From contig RJMB01000012.1 in assembly GCA_003725585.1 (NCBI GenBank), positions 62,001 through 126,000 on the forward strand: DNA of 64,000 nt, written 5' to 3'. The notes beneath the pieces were generated by a model. That model searched no databases and was not told the DNA's origin. It was given only the letters and a program-made list of their open reading frames with translations. Shown here one piece after another: positions 8,433 through 16,941 of this stretch (position 1 is the stretch's first letter; each line of letters begins with the position of its first letter). Made by a program: the position numbers and the translations under genes. This DNA comes from Halostreptopolyspora alba (GTDB taxonomy: Bacteria; Actinomycetota; Actinomycetes; Streptosporangiales; Streptosporangiaceae).

Positions 8433-9668
8433 TCAGTGCGGCGCCGGCTCGCTCCACGGGTGGTGGGCGAGGGCCACAGCGACCGCGGCCACCGGTACGA
8501 GGGCGGCGGCCCCCGCGGTGATCGACGCCGTCGCGGTGGCCAGCGGCGCCGCGAGCGTGATTAGGCCGATGGCCACCGCCGGGAAACCGGAGCCCAGGTA
8601 GAAGGCGACGTGCAGCGCGCCGGTGACGGCGCCGTGCCGCTCCCGGGGGACGGCCTCCTCGACCGCGGCCGCCGCGCCACCGTAGGCCAGCCCGTGCCCG
8701 CCGCCGGCCACGACCGCCGCGAGCAGGGTGAGCGCTGTCGAGTCGCCGGTGGAGACCGCGAGGAGGACGAGGCTGGCGAAGACGGCGGCGAGCCCGGTGA
8801 GCTGCGCGTCCCGTGCGCCCAGCGGAGGCACGAGCGCCTGGGTGGCCACGGAGCAGATCAGGACGGTGCCGAGCACACCCCCGATGACCACCAGGTTGTT
8901 CTCGCCCGCGCGGTCGAGCAGTGTCGGGATGACCGACAGGAACAGCCCGGCCGCCGTCCAGGCCAGGAACCCGGTCAGCGCGGCGGCGGAGAAGAGCCGC
9001 CGCATGGCGGCGGGGATCCGCGGGCGGGTGGGCCTCCACCGCCGCGTCCGCGCCCTCCAGGCCCCACCGAGGGCCGACACCTGGCGCCACCCGACCCACA
9101 ACAGGGCCAGGTGCAGCAGGAACGGCAGGGTGTGGGGCGCCGGCATGGACTCCGCCAGCAGGCCGGCGGCGATCGGGCCGGCGGCGGTCCCGCCCACGAA
9201 GGCGGTGCTGGCCAGCACGCTCGCCCGCCGGCCGGAATGGGGCGTTCCCGCGCTGATCAGGACACCGGCCGCGCTCGTCGCCGCCCCCAGCGCGATTCCC
9301 TGGGCCGCCCGTCCGGCGATCAGCCAGAGAGGACCGGCGGCGAAGGCGAAACAGGCCGAACCGACGGCGGCGAGCGCGATGCTGAGCCGCAGCACCACCC
9401 TGGGGCCCAGCGCGTCGGAGGCGGGGCCGAAAAGCAGCAACGCCGGCGCGCTGACCAGGGCGAACGTCGCGTAGGTGAGCGTCATGGCCAGGTCGGTGAC
9501 GCCGAACGCCTCTTGGAGTCCCGGGTACAGCGGACTCGGTAGGTAGGCGCCGGCGGTGAGAGCGACCAGCACGTACACCCCGGTGAGGACTTCACGGGAA
9601 CGACCGGGGGAGCGGTGGGGATCCGAGAGGGGCCGGCGGCCAGGGGCGCTCCAACGCTTCGTAAACAT
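8433..9668 (-). CDS. MFS transporter
   Basis: 411 aa from ATG 9668 (MFTKRWSAPGRRP). The frame is open to 9764, but the extra N-terminus is phenylalanine/threonine-rich and would cover the divergent promoter. Twelve hydrophobic helices are visible, with LLLFGPASDALGPRVVLR matching the loop 2-3 motif (G-x-x-x-D-x-x-G-x-R) of drug/proton antiporter-type MFS proteins. It lies head-to-head with a LysR regulator, only 76 bp away, so it is probably that regulator's target. Substrate unknown; similar pairs export drugs or metabolites. Confidence 0.85.
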   Translation of the reverse strand: MFTKRWSAPGRRPLSDPHRSPGRSREVLTGVYVLVALTAGAYLPSPLYPGLQEAFGVTDLAMTLTYATFALVSAPALLLFGPASDALGPRVVLRLSIALAAVGSACFAFAAGPLWLIAGRAAQGIALGAATSAAGVLISAGTPHSGRRASVLASTAFVGGTAAGPIAAGLLAESMPAPHTLPFLLHLALLWVGWRQVSALGGAWRARTRRWRPTRPRIPAAMRRLFSAAALTGFLAWTAAGLFLSVIPTLLDRAGENNLVVIGGVLGTVLICSVATQALVPPLGARDAQLTGLAAVFASLVLLAVSTGDSTALTLLAAVVAGGGHGLAYGGAAAAVEEAVPRERHGAVTGALHVAFYLGSGFPAVAIGLITLAAPLATATASITAGAAALVPVAAVAVALAHHPWSEPAPH

Positions 9669-9744
9669 CACCCGTGTAGTGTGACCCTGAAAAACCACTG
9701 AAGAGAAGTAAACGTTTTTCGTTCCGATCGTGCAAAATATTCGT

Positions 9745-10677
9745 ATGGTCGATCCGAAACTCAAGGTGCTGCAGATGGTCGCCCGCTACGGCACCGTCAC
9801 CGCCGCCGCGGAGGCGCTGCACTACACGCCCTCGGCGGTCTCCTACCAGTTACGCCAGTTGGCCGAGGAACTCGGTGTGGAGCTGCTGGCCCAGTCCGGC
9901 AGGGGGGTCACGTTGACCGCCGCCGCCCGCACCGTGCTGCGCCACACCGAGGCGCTGCACTCCCAGGCCGAGCGCGCCCACGCCGAACTCGCCTCGGAGA
10001 CCGGGGACCCCACGGGGTTGTTCACACTGTGTGGCTTCTCCACCGCGGCGACCCACCTGCTGCCCCTGGCGGCCGCCGCCCTGCGGGAGCGCTTCCCCCA
10101 GGTGCGTGTCCGGGTGATGGAGGCCGAACCGGCACGCTGCTTCGACCTGCTGCTGTCCGGTGACGCCGACCTCGCGCTGGTGATCAACACCGCCGACACG
10201 CCGGCCATGGGCGACGAGCGTTTCGACCAGCAGCCGCTGCTCGACGATCCCCTGGACCTGGTGGTGCCCAGCGGGCACCGGCTGACGCGGCTCGACCGGG
10301 TCACCCTCGCCGACGCCGCCGAGGAGCCATGGATCGTCGGTAATCCCGCGAGCACCTACCACCACCTGGTGATGACCGCGTGCATGACCGCGGGGTTCAC
10401 CCCCAACATCGCCCACTACGCCGACGAGTGGGACACCGGAACCGCCCTGGTGTCCTACGGGTTCGGCATCATCCTCGTGCCCCGGCTCGCCCGGTTGCAC
10501 GACTGGCCGGCGGTGCGCGTCCCGCTGGCCGGCGAGCCCGCCCCCGCCCGGCGCATCCTCGCCGCGACACGAATGGGGCACCGCGACCACCCGGTGGCCG
10601 CGTCCGCCCTGTCGGCGATCGGCACGGCCGCGACAACACTGCAGCCCTCACCCCAGCGGATCAATCACGGCTCCTGA
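9745..10677 (+). CDS. LysR family transcriptional regulator
   Basis: 310 aa from ATG 9745 (an in-frame GTG at 9730 is an alternative; neither has a clear ribosome site, so the mRNA may be leaderless). The N-terminal winged helix MVARYGTVTAAAEALHYTPS followed by AVSYQLRQLAEELGVELL is a textbook LysR HTH, and residues about 90-290 form the periplasmic-binding-protein-like effector domain. Divergent from the MFS exporter; the shared 76-bp AT-rich gap must hold both promoters and the LysR box. Confidence 0.9.
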   Translation: MVDPKLKVLQMVARYGTVTAAAEALHYTPSAVSYQLRQLAEELGVELLAQSGRGVTLTAAARTVLRHTEALHSQAERAHAELASETGDPTGLFTLCGFSTAATHLLPLAAAALRERFPQVRVRVMEAEPARCFDLLLSGDADLALVINTADTPAMGDERFDQQPLLDDPLDLVVPSGHRLTRLDRVTLADAAEEPWIVGNPASTYHHLVMTACMTAGFTPNIAHYADEWDTGTALVSYGFGIILVPRLARLHDWPAVRVPLAGEPAPARRILAATRMGHRDHPVAASALSAIGTAATTLQPSPQRINHGS

Positions 10678-10790
10678 GCCGCCGCGCGGGAGGTGACGGC
10701 GGCCCGCTCCGAAGACAACGCGGGAGGGGGAGAGGGCGGGCGGACTCCGCCGGCGGTGCGGGCCGACCCCGATGCGTGGGGTCGCCGTGC

Positions 10791-11070
10791 TCAGGTGACC
10801 GTGACGAGGTCGCCCTCGATGGTCAGCCGCGCCGGAAACCCCCGCTCGTCGGTTATCCGGGTGACGTACTCGACCACCTCGGCGAACCGGGGGTCACTCG
10901 GGTCCAGCGGCTCGGGGACCGCCATCCGGTCGATGTGGACGGGACGGAAACCGACCCGCCGCACGCCGGAGCGGTCCATCTCGCACCGCAGCACCATCGA
11001 CTTGCGGGAGTCGGGAGGAAAGTTGTACATGCCGCCGATGTCGGGTTCCCACCCCGGATGCGGCGACAGC
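10791..11070 (-). pseudogene. CapA-like (poly-gamma-glutamate synthesis family) C-terminal fragment
   Basis: Only the last 90 or so residues of a CapA/PGA_cap metallophosphatase-like protein are recognisable: GGMYNFPPDSRKSMVLRCEM, then DPSDPRFAEVVEYVTRITDE and a closing EGDLVTVT. Upstream of about 11070 the similarity stops and the frame continues into unrelated sequence on a 140-aa frame starting at 11213. The catalytic N-terminal two thirds are missing. On the opposite strand at about 11095-11273 a further protein-like tail (AELYDRLGPLAEFRCARLV) suggests a second broken gene joined here. Confidence 0.5.
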
Positions 11071-11309
11071 AGGTGACGAAACGACGGCCGGGCGGCGTGT
11101 TCGGCGTCCATGTGTTCGCCGAACTCTACGACCGACTCGGCCCGTTGGCCGAGTTCCGCTGCGCGCGGCTGGTCGCCCCCTACGCGCATCCGGACATGCC
11201 CCCGCCGCGCCACTACGCCATTCGAGACGGCTTCGACGCCATCCTGGAACGGATCGCGCCGCTCACCTCGTGAGCCGCGTGTGATTCGGCCGGCGCCTCC
11301 CCGAGCCGC

Positions 11310-12413
11310 TCAGCTCGCGAGGGGAATCTCCTCGGTGGAGCGGAAACCCCCCAGGTGGTCGGCGAGTTCGCGTACGGCGCCGCGTCCGGCCCGGTTCGCG
11401 CCGATGGTGCTGGCGGTGGGGCCGTAGCCGATCAGGTGGACCCGCGGGTCCGCGACGGCCCTGGTACCGTCCACCCGGATTCCACCACCGGGTTCCCGCA
11501 GGTTCAGCGGCCCCAGATGGGTGACGCTCGGCCGGAAACCCGTGGCCCACAGCAGGGCGTCGGCGGGAACGAAGCGGCCGCCGTCCCAGACCACGCCTTC
11601 GGGGGTGATCCGGTCGAAGGTCCGTTCCAGGGTGAGGCGGCCGTCGTCGATGGCGCGGGCCAGTGCCGGGGGTAGGCGCAGCCCCGTCGCGCTGACGATG
11701 CTGCCGGGCAGCTCGCCGCGCCGTACCCGCTCGGCGATCACCGCGACGGAGGCCCGCCCGTGTTCCGGGGTGAAGGGGCCGGTCATGAGATTGAGTGGAC
11801 GGCGGGTAACCCAGGTGAGCCCGCGCGCCACCCCCAGCAGATCCAGCAGCATGTCCACGGCGGATCCCCCACCGCCGACCACCACCACGCGCTGTCCGGC
11901 GAACTCCGCGCCGCCCGTGAAGTCGGCGGTGTGCAGCTGGCGTCCCAGGAAGGACGAACGCCCCGGATAGTGCGGCCAGAACGGGCGTTCCCACGTGCCC
12001 GTCGCGTTGATCAGGCCGCGCGCGGACCAGGCGCCCTCGGTGGTCTCCACCCACAGCCGCCCCTCGGGTCCCTCGCGGACCCGGCGAACGCTCACGGGAC
12101 GACGGACCCGCAGCTCGAACTCGCGCTCGTAGGCCGCGAAGTAGCGCGGGATGGCGGTGTTCACCCGTACGGGGTGGTCGGGCTCGGACCACGGCATCCC
12201 GGGCAGCGAGTGCACGCCGTTCACGGTATCGGTGGTCAGCGAGTCCCACCGGTGCCGCCAGGCACCCCCGGGACCGGTGTTGTGGTCCACCACCACGAAG
12301 TCGCGTCCGGGCACCAGCCCGGCCCGCCGCAGGTGGTAGGCGCCCGACAGGCCCGCCTGCCCCGCGCCGATCACCACGACCTCCACCGGCCGGCTCACTT
12401 GGCTTCGCGTCAC
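11310..12413 (-). CDS. Flavin-dependent monooxygenase / pyridine-nucleotide oxidoreductase
   Basis: 367 aa from GTG 12413, giving an N-terminal FAD site VVVIGAGQAGLSGAYHLRRA within the first 35 residues; the longer frame to 12506 adds an arginine-rich non-conserved leader. A second dinucleotide fold VVVVGGGGSAVDMLLDL near residue 165 would bind NADPH, and the ATGFRPSV motif near residue 300 is typical of the flavin monooxygenase/CzcO-like group. Probable role: NADPH-dependent oxidation of a small organic substrate or heteroatom. Stands alone; no operon partner. Confidence 0.85.
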   Translation of the reverse strand: MTRSQVSRPVEVVVIGAGQAGLSGAYHLRRAGLVPGRDFVVVDHNTGPGGAWRHRWDSLTTDTVNGVHSLPGMPWSEPDHPVRVNTAIPRYFAAYEREFELRVRRPVSVRRVREGPEGRLWVETTEGAWSARGLINATGTWERPFWPHYPGRSSFLGRQLHTADFTGGAEFAGQRVVVVGGGGSAVDMLLDLLGVARGLTWVTRRPLNLMTGPFTPEHGRASVAVIAERVRRGELPGSIVSATGLRLPPALARAIDDGRLTLERTFDRITPEGVVWDGGRFVPADALLWATGFRPSVTHLGPLNLREPGGGIRVDGTRAVADPRVHLIGYGPTASTIGANRAGRGAVRELADHLGGFRSTEEIPLAS

Positions 12414-12637
12414 GCGTCGTCCAACAACACCGCCCCGTGGGGGATTCCGGTGGTGTCCCGATCCGGAAGCGGCTACTCGAGACGTCGTTGTGGACCGCAC
12501 GGGCACGCCCGGAACCGTGTGCTGGGCCGCTACGTCGAGCTGCTCCCCACCCGGCCCGAGGACCGGGCGGGGAGCCGCGGATGACGCGCCCGCTGCGCGG
12601 ACGCCGGCGCAGTCCCGGACAACGACCGGTGGTCTGC

Positions 12638-13666
12638 TCAGCGGCGGCGCAGACGCCTCTCGGTCAACGCGGGCGGCGAGTAGAAGGTGGTGTCACGGTT
12701 GACGTCGGTACCCGGGGGCACGATCGCGTCGATGCGGTCCATCACGTCGTCGTCCAGCCACACATCCGCGCCCTCGAGCAGTCCGGCGAGCTGCTCCCGG
12801 GTGCGGGGACCAATGATGACCGAGGTCACAGCCGGGTGCCTGCGCACGAAGGCCGTGGCGAGCTGCGGCAGGGTTACCCCCGCCTCCGCGGCCACCTTCG
12901 TCAGTTCGGTCACCGCCGCCAACTTCGCCGCGTTGCCCGGCAGGGTGACGTCGAACATGTCCGGCAGGAAGGCGTTGCGGTGCGCCGTCGCCGGATCGGC
13001 GCCCCGGTCGCCGCCGTACTTGCCCGACAGCCACCCCGCGCTGAGTGGGCTCCAGGTCAGCACCCCCATGCCGTAGCGCTGGGCGGTGGGCAACACCTCG
13101 GCCTCGATCCCCCGGGCGAGGATGGAGTACGGCGGCTGTTCGCTGCGGGGCCGCAGGTGGCCACGCCGTTCGGCGGTCCACTGGGCCTCCACGATCTCGG
13201 TCGCCGGGAACGCGGAGGTCCCGAACGCTCGGATCTTTCCGGAGCGCACCAGGTCCGACAGCGCCGACAGGGTCTCTTCGATGTCGATGTCCGGATCGGG
13301 GCGGTGCACCTGGTAGAGGTCGATCCACTCGGTGCCCAGCCGTCGTAGGCTGTCCTCCACCGCGCGCACGATCCACCGCCGTGAGTTGCCCCGATGGTTA
13401 GCGTCGGGACCCATCGGGTTGTGGAACTTCGTGGCCAGCACCACATCGTCCCGGCGGCCCTTGAGCGCCCTGCCGACGATCTCCTCGGACTCGCCCTCGG
13501 AGTACATGTCGGCGGTGTCGATGAAGTTGACCCCCGCGTCGAGCGCGGTGTGCACCATGCGTATCGAGTCGTCGTGATCCTGGTTGCCCCAGGCGCCCAG
13601 CATCATCGCGCCCAGGGTGAACTCACTGACCGAGATGCCGGTTCCCCCGAGGATGCGTCGCTGCAT
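12638..13666 (-). CDS. Aldo/keto reductase
   Basis: 342 aa from ATG 13666 with GGAG 5 bp upstream; the frame continues upstream but without conserved sequence. TIM-barrel AKR motifs are all present: NFIDTADMYSEGESEEIVGR (catalytic Asp and Tyr), VLATKF (Lys), LYQVHRPD (His) and SVIIGPRTREQLAG for NADPH binding. NADPH-dependent reduction of carbonyl substrates. Divergent from an XRE regulator 125 bp away, which may control it. Confidence 0.92.
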   Translation of the reverse strand: MQRRILGGTGISVSEFTLGAMMLGAWGNQDHDDSIRMVHTALDAGVNFIDTADMYSEGESEEIVGRALKGRRDDVVLATKFHNPMGPDANHRGNSRRWIVRAVEDSLRRLGTEWIDLYQVHRPDPDIDIEETLSALSDLVRSGKIRAFGTSAFPATEIVEAQWTAERRGHLRPRSEQPPYSILARGIEAEVLPTAQRYGMGVLTWSPLSAGWLSGKYGGDRGADPATAHRNAFLPDMFDVTLPGNAAKLAAVTELTKVAAEAGVTLPQLATAFVRRHPAVTSVIIGPRTREQLAGLLEGADVWLDDDVMDRIDAIVPPGTDVNRDTTFYSPPALTERRLRRR

Positions 13667-13791
13667 GACTCTCCTGCCCCCCATAACGTGGTTTCGCGTG
13701 TGCGACGCCCTCCACACTGGTCGCCGTCGGCGCGTGGATCCAGGTCCGGCTCAACCTAGGTCCGCCAGGGCCATGCTGCATACTGAGGGGT

Positions 13792-14676
13792 GTGGTGCGC
13801 GTGGAGACCGAGATCAGCCTGTTCCTCAAGGCGCGCCGTGCCGCGTTGTCGCCCGAACAGGTGGGGCTGCCCAGTGGGGGCGGTCGCCGTCGGGTCCGCG
13901 GGCTGCGCCGCGAGGAGGTCGCCCAGCTCGCCGGGGTGAGTGTCGACTACTACACCCGCATCGAGCAGGGGCGCGGCGGGGCGGTCTCCGCCGAGGTGCT
14001 GGACGTGCTCGCCCGCGCGCTTCGGATGTCGGAGCCCGAGCGCGGCTACCTGCACGACCTCGCGAGCCAGGTGGTCCGGGGCTCGGGCGGGGCCTCCGCC
14101 GCCGGGCGGTTCTGCGAACCCCCGGAGGCGCCGCGACCGACCGTGCGCCCCGAGGTGCGCTATCTCGTCGACGCGATGGCCGAGGTGCCCGCGCTGGTCA
14201 TCGGGCACGGGCTGGACCTGCTGGTGTGGAACCGGCTGGCGGAGCGGCTGTGGCCCGATCTCGCCATTGTCCCCGAGGAGGACCTGAACCTCGCCCGCCT
14301 GCTGTTCCGCTACCCGCGGGCGGCCACGCTGCACGCGGACGTGGAGACGATGCGCCGCGAGATGGTGGCGAAGCTGCGCGCCGACTCCGGACGGACCCCC
14401 GACGACCCTCGTCTGTGCCGCGTGGTGATGGAGCTGCGGCGCGACAGCGCGCGGTTCCGCGAGCTGTGGGAGGAACGCGAGGTGCGCGAGCAGCCGCACG
14501 GCGTCCACCGGATGCGCCACCCGCTGGCGGGGGAGTTGGAGCTGTACTTCGAGAAGCTTCCGTTGCGCGCCACCCCCGCGCAGACGCTGCTGACCTACAC
14601 CGCCGAGCCGGGCTCCGCCAGTGAGGAGCGCCTCCGCGCACTGGCCGCCACGGACCCCGCGATCTCCGACCGCTGA
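13792..14676 (+). CDS. XRE family regulator with MmyB-like ligand-binding domain
   Basis: 294 aa. HTH at residues about 10-70 (RRRVRGLRREEVAQLAGVSV, then DYYTRIEQGRGG) followed by the MLTR/MmyB-like domain from residue 110 (VRYLVDAMAEVPALVIGHGL; later LFRYPRAATLH). This architecture is common in actinobacteria, where such proteins regulate the adjacent oxidoreductase. Encoded head-to-head with the aldo/keto reductase. GTG start at the position giving the shortest leader before the HTH. Confidence 0.92.
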   Translation: MVRVETEISLFLKARRAALSPEQVGLPSGGGRRRVRGLRREEVAQLAGVSVDYYTRIEQGRGGAVSAEVLDVLARALRMSEPERGYLHDLASQVVRGSGGASAAGRFCEPPEAPRPTVRPEVRYLVDAMAEVPALVIGHGLDLLVWNRLAERLWPDLAIVPEEDLNLARLLFRYPRAATLHADVETMRREMVAKLRADSGRTPDDPRLCRVVMELRRDSARFRELWEEREVREQPHGVHRMRHPLAGELELYFEKLPLRATPAQTLLTYTAEPGSASEERLRALAATDPAISDR

Positions 14677-14817
14677 CCGAGGTCGCCGTGGTTCGGTTGA
14701 CGTCGCTGATCTCGGGTTTCGTGCGGCCTGAGACCGGGGGTCTCTCACCGAGCCGCACCACGATCGGTTCACGGTGTCCTCGTCACTGTGGGGTCCGCCC
14801 GGACCCGGCCGCGGGAC

Positions 14818-16035
14818 TCATCGGGTCTCCTCGGAGGGGTGCCCCGCCGGGTTGGGGGAGGTCGCGAGGAGGGCGGGCTCGGGGGTGCGCGCGTGGCGCT
14901 TGTCGATGGCCCCGGAGGCGAAGGTGACGGCGAAGGCGAGTGTGGCCATGGCCGCGCCCACCCACAGCGGAGAGGTGAGGCCGAATCCGGCGTCGATGGT
15001 CGTTCCGGCGAGGAAGGAGCCCACCGCGATACCGGCGTTGGCGGCCGAGGAGGCGACGGCCGAGGCGAGGGTGGTGGCGCCTTCGGCCTTGTCGAGGACG
15101 CGGGCCATGAACCCGGGGACGGTGGCGAAACCGGAGCCTCCCAGCAACATCAGGGTCGCGGCGGCGACCACCGGGTGGTGCGCGGTGAGGGCGAACACGA
15201 GCAGCACCGCCACCAACATGGCCTGCGCGGCGAGCAGGGTGGCGACCTGGGCGCGGTCGGCGTAGCGGCCGCCGAGCAGGTTGCCGATAACCAGGCCGAC
15301 GCCGAACAGCATCAGCAGTGGTGTCAACATGCTCGGCGAGAAGCCGGCGACATCGGTCATCAGCGGCGAGATGTAGCTGAACGCGGCGAACAGTGCGCCG
15401 ATGCTCAGTCCGGCGGTGCACAGGGCCAGCCAGACCTGGCCGCGGGCGAACACGGCGAGTTCGTCGCGCAGCCGGGAGGGCGTGTGGTCCCGCTGTGCGG
15501 GGACCAACAGGACCAGGCCGAGCAGACTGATGAGGCCCAGGGCGGCGATCACCCAGAACGTGGTGCGCCAGTCGATCGCCTGGCCGATCCAGGTGCCCAT
15601 CGGCGCCCCGAAGACGTTGGCGACGGTCAGGCCGGTGAAGACCATCGAGATCGCTTGGGAGCGCCGCTGTGGGGCGACCATGTCGGCGGCGACCACCGAT
15701 CCGATGCCCAGGAAGGCGCCGTGGCAGATGGCGGCGAAGACGCGCCCGGTCATCAGGAGCCAGTAGGTGGGGGCGAGTGCCGCGAGCACGTGGCCGATGA
15801 TGAACAGCACGAGCAGGATCAGCAGCATGGTCCTGCGCGGCATGCGGGTGGCGGCGGCGGTGAAGAGTGGGCCGCCGAAGACGACGGCGAGCGCGTAGCC
15901 GGAGATGAGCAGGCCGGCGGTGGTGAGGGTGACCGACATGTCGTCGGCGACCTCGGGAAGTAGGCCCACGATCACGAACTCGGTGGTGCCGATGCCGAAG
16001 GCCGCCAGCATCAGCGCGAACACTGCGAGTGGCAT
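14818..16035 (-). CDS. MFS transporter (drug:H+ antiporter-1 type)
   Basis: 405 aa from ATG 16035 with AGGAG upstream. The start MPLAVFALMLAAFGIGTTEF is the conserved first helix of the AraJ/Cmx-like 12-TM exporters, and VFGGPLFTAAATRMPRRTML is the loop 2-3 signature region. Likely exports a toxic compound or metabolite with proton exchange. It faces a MarR gene across an intergenic region that carries a strong palindrome, the classic arrangement of a MarR-repressed efflux pump. The frame is open to 16146 but would cross the operator. Confidence 0.88.
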   Translation of the reverse strand: MPLAVFALMLAAFGIGTTEFVIVGLLPEVADDMSVTLTTAGLLISGYALAVVFGGPLFTAAATRMPRRTMLLILLVLFIIGHVLAALAPTYWLLMTGRVFAAICHGAFLGIGSVVAADMVAPQRRSQAISMVFTGLTVANVFGAPMGTWIGQAIDWRTTFWVIAALGLISLLGLVLLVPAQRDHTPSRLRDELAVFARGQVWLALCTAGLSIGALFAAFSYISPLMTDVAGFSPSMLTPLLMLFGVGLVIGNLLGGRYADRAQVATLLAAQAMLVAVLLVFALTAHHPVVAAATLMLLGGSGFATVPGFMARVLDKAEGATTLASAVASSAANAGIAVGSFLAGTTIDAGFGLTSPLWVGAAMATLAFAVTFASGAIDKRHARTPEPALLATSPNPAGHPSEETR

Positions 16036-16111
16036 GGGTGCTCCTGTTCCAGCCGGATTCGGGTCCGGTGCCCACGGGTGACTGGTCGGGAACGCGAGCA
16101 AGTCTGCGTCA

Positions 16112-16126
16112 ATGCAATGATTGCAT
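16112..16126. promoter_or_regulatory. Palindromic operator, probably for MarR
   Basis: ATGCAAT-G-ATTGCAT: perfect 7-bp arms around one central base. It lies in the divergent gap between the MFS exporter and the MarR gene, 77 bp upstream of the exporter start. MarR proteins typically bind 15-20 bp palindromes with TTGC/GCAA halves, which fits. Confidence 0.65.
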
Positions 16127-16218
16127 GGGCGTATATTGATTCTCAAATGTATGTACGGACGTTAGATGTATGGATGGGGTACGCTGATACAAAGGGCGCC
16201 ACAGCAAGGAGTTTCGGG

Positions 16219-16677
16219 ATGGGCTCACACGCCACCAGCGCTACGGAACCCCGGATCGACGAGCCGAGCCCGCTGGAGGCCCGATGGCGCAGTCTGCGCC
16301 TGTTCGAGGCCCGCGTGCGCGAGCGGCTGGAGCGCGCGCTGGAGCCGCACGGGCTGACCTGCTCGGAGTACTCGGCGCTGGCGGCGCTGCACTACTCGAA
16401 CGACGACGGCCATCTACGCCAGCAGTTCCTCGCGGAAGCCACCCCCATAAACCAGAGCTCACTGAGCCGAATGGTGGAGCGTTTGGAGCGCAACGGGCTG
16501 ACCGAGCGCTACCACTGCGCCAACGACCGACGCGGGGTGTACACCCAGATCACTGACACCGGACGGGCCAGGGTCGAGGAAGCCCGGCAGAGCTACGTGA
16601 AGGCTCTGGAGCGGGCTCTCGCGGAAGAGGCCGACGACGAGGTGCGGGCGCGCTTCGTCGACCTACTCAAGGGCTGA
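16219..16677 (+). CDS. MarR family transcriptional regulator
   Basis: 152 aa from ATG 16219, preceded by AAGGAG; the frame is open to 16078 but upstream codons cover the operator and promoter. Winged HTH: LTCSEYSALAALHY, then PINQSSLSRMVERLERNGLT and the wing DRRGVYTQITDTGRARV. Dimeric repressor expected to release DNA on ligand binding and to control the divergent MFS gene. Confidence 0.92.
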   Translation: MGSHATSATEPRIDEPSPLEARWRSLRLFEARVRERLERALEPHGLTCSEYSALAALHYSNDDGHLRQQFLAEATPINQSSLSRMVERLERNGLTERYHCANDRRGVYTQITDTGRARVEEARQSYVKALERALAEEADDEVRARFVDLLKG

Positions 16678-16916
16678 GGGCACTGGCGCGAACGTTGCCC
16701 TCGGGTGACACGCTGTCCGGAGACCCCCCGGCCAGCGGCCGCCGGGTGACGCGCCGACCCCACGAGTCGAGCGTGGCCCCTTCCCTTTCGGGTCGCTCGT
16801 TCGGAGGGTGCGCCCCGGTGCGGGACAAGGGCCTCCCCCGCGAGTACGCGCGCCGCCACCTCGGGAAGCCGGGGTACCGTCGACGGCCGGTCAGCCCTCC
16901 GAGGCTGGACACGCGT

Positions 16917-16932
16917 TCGAATCCGTGTTCGA
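16917..16932. promoter_or_regulatory. LexA (SOS) box-like palindrome upstream of radical-SAM gene
   Basis: TCGAAT-CCGT-GTTCGA, one mismatch from the actinobacterial LexA consensus TCGAAC-N4-GTTCGA. It ends 9 bp before the preferred start codon at 16942. Suggests damage-inducible expression; binding has not been shown here. Confidence 0.55.
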
Positions 16933-16941
16933 ATGAAAGGT

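Noticed and set aside
16901-16940. GTTCGAATCC resembling a tRNA T-loop
   Set aside because: No acceptor, D-arm or anticodon arm can be formed around it; the repeat is better explained as a LexA-like palindrome.
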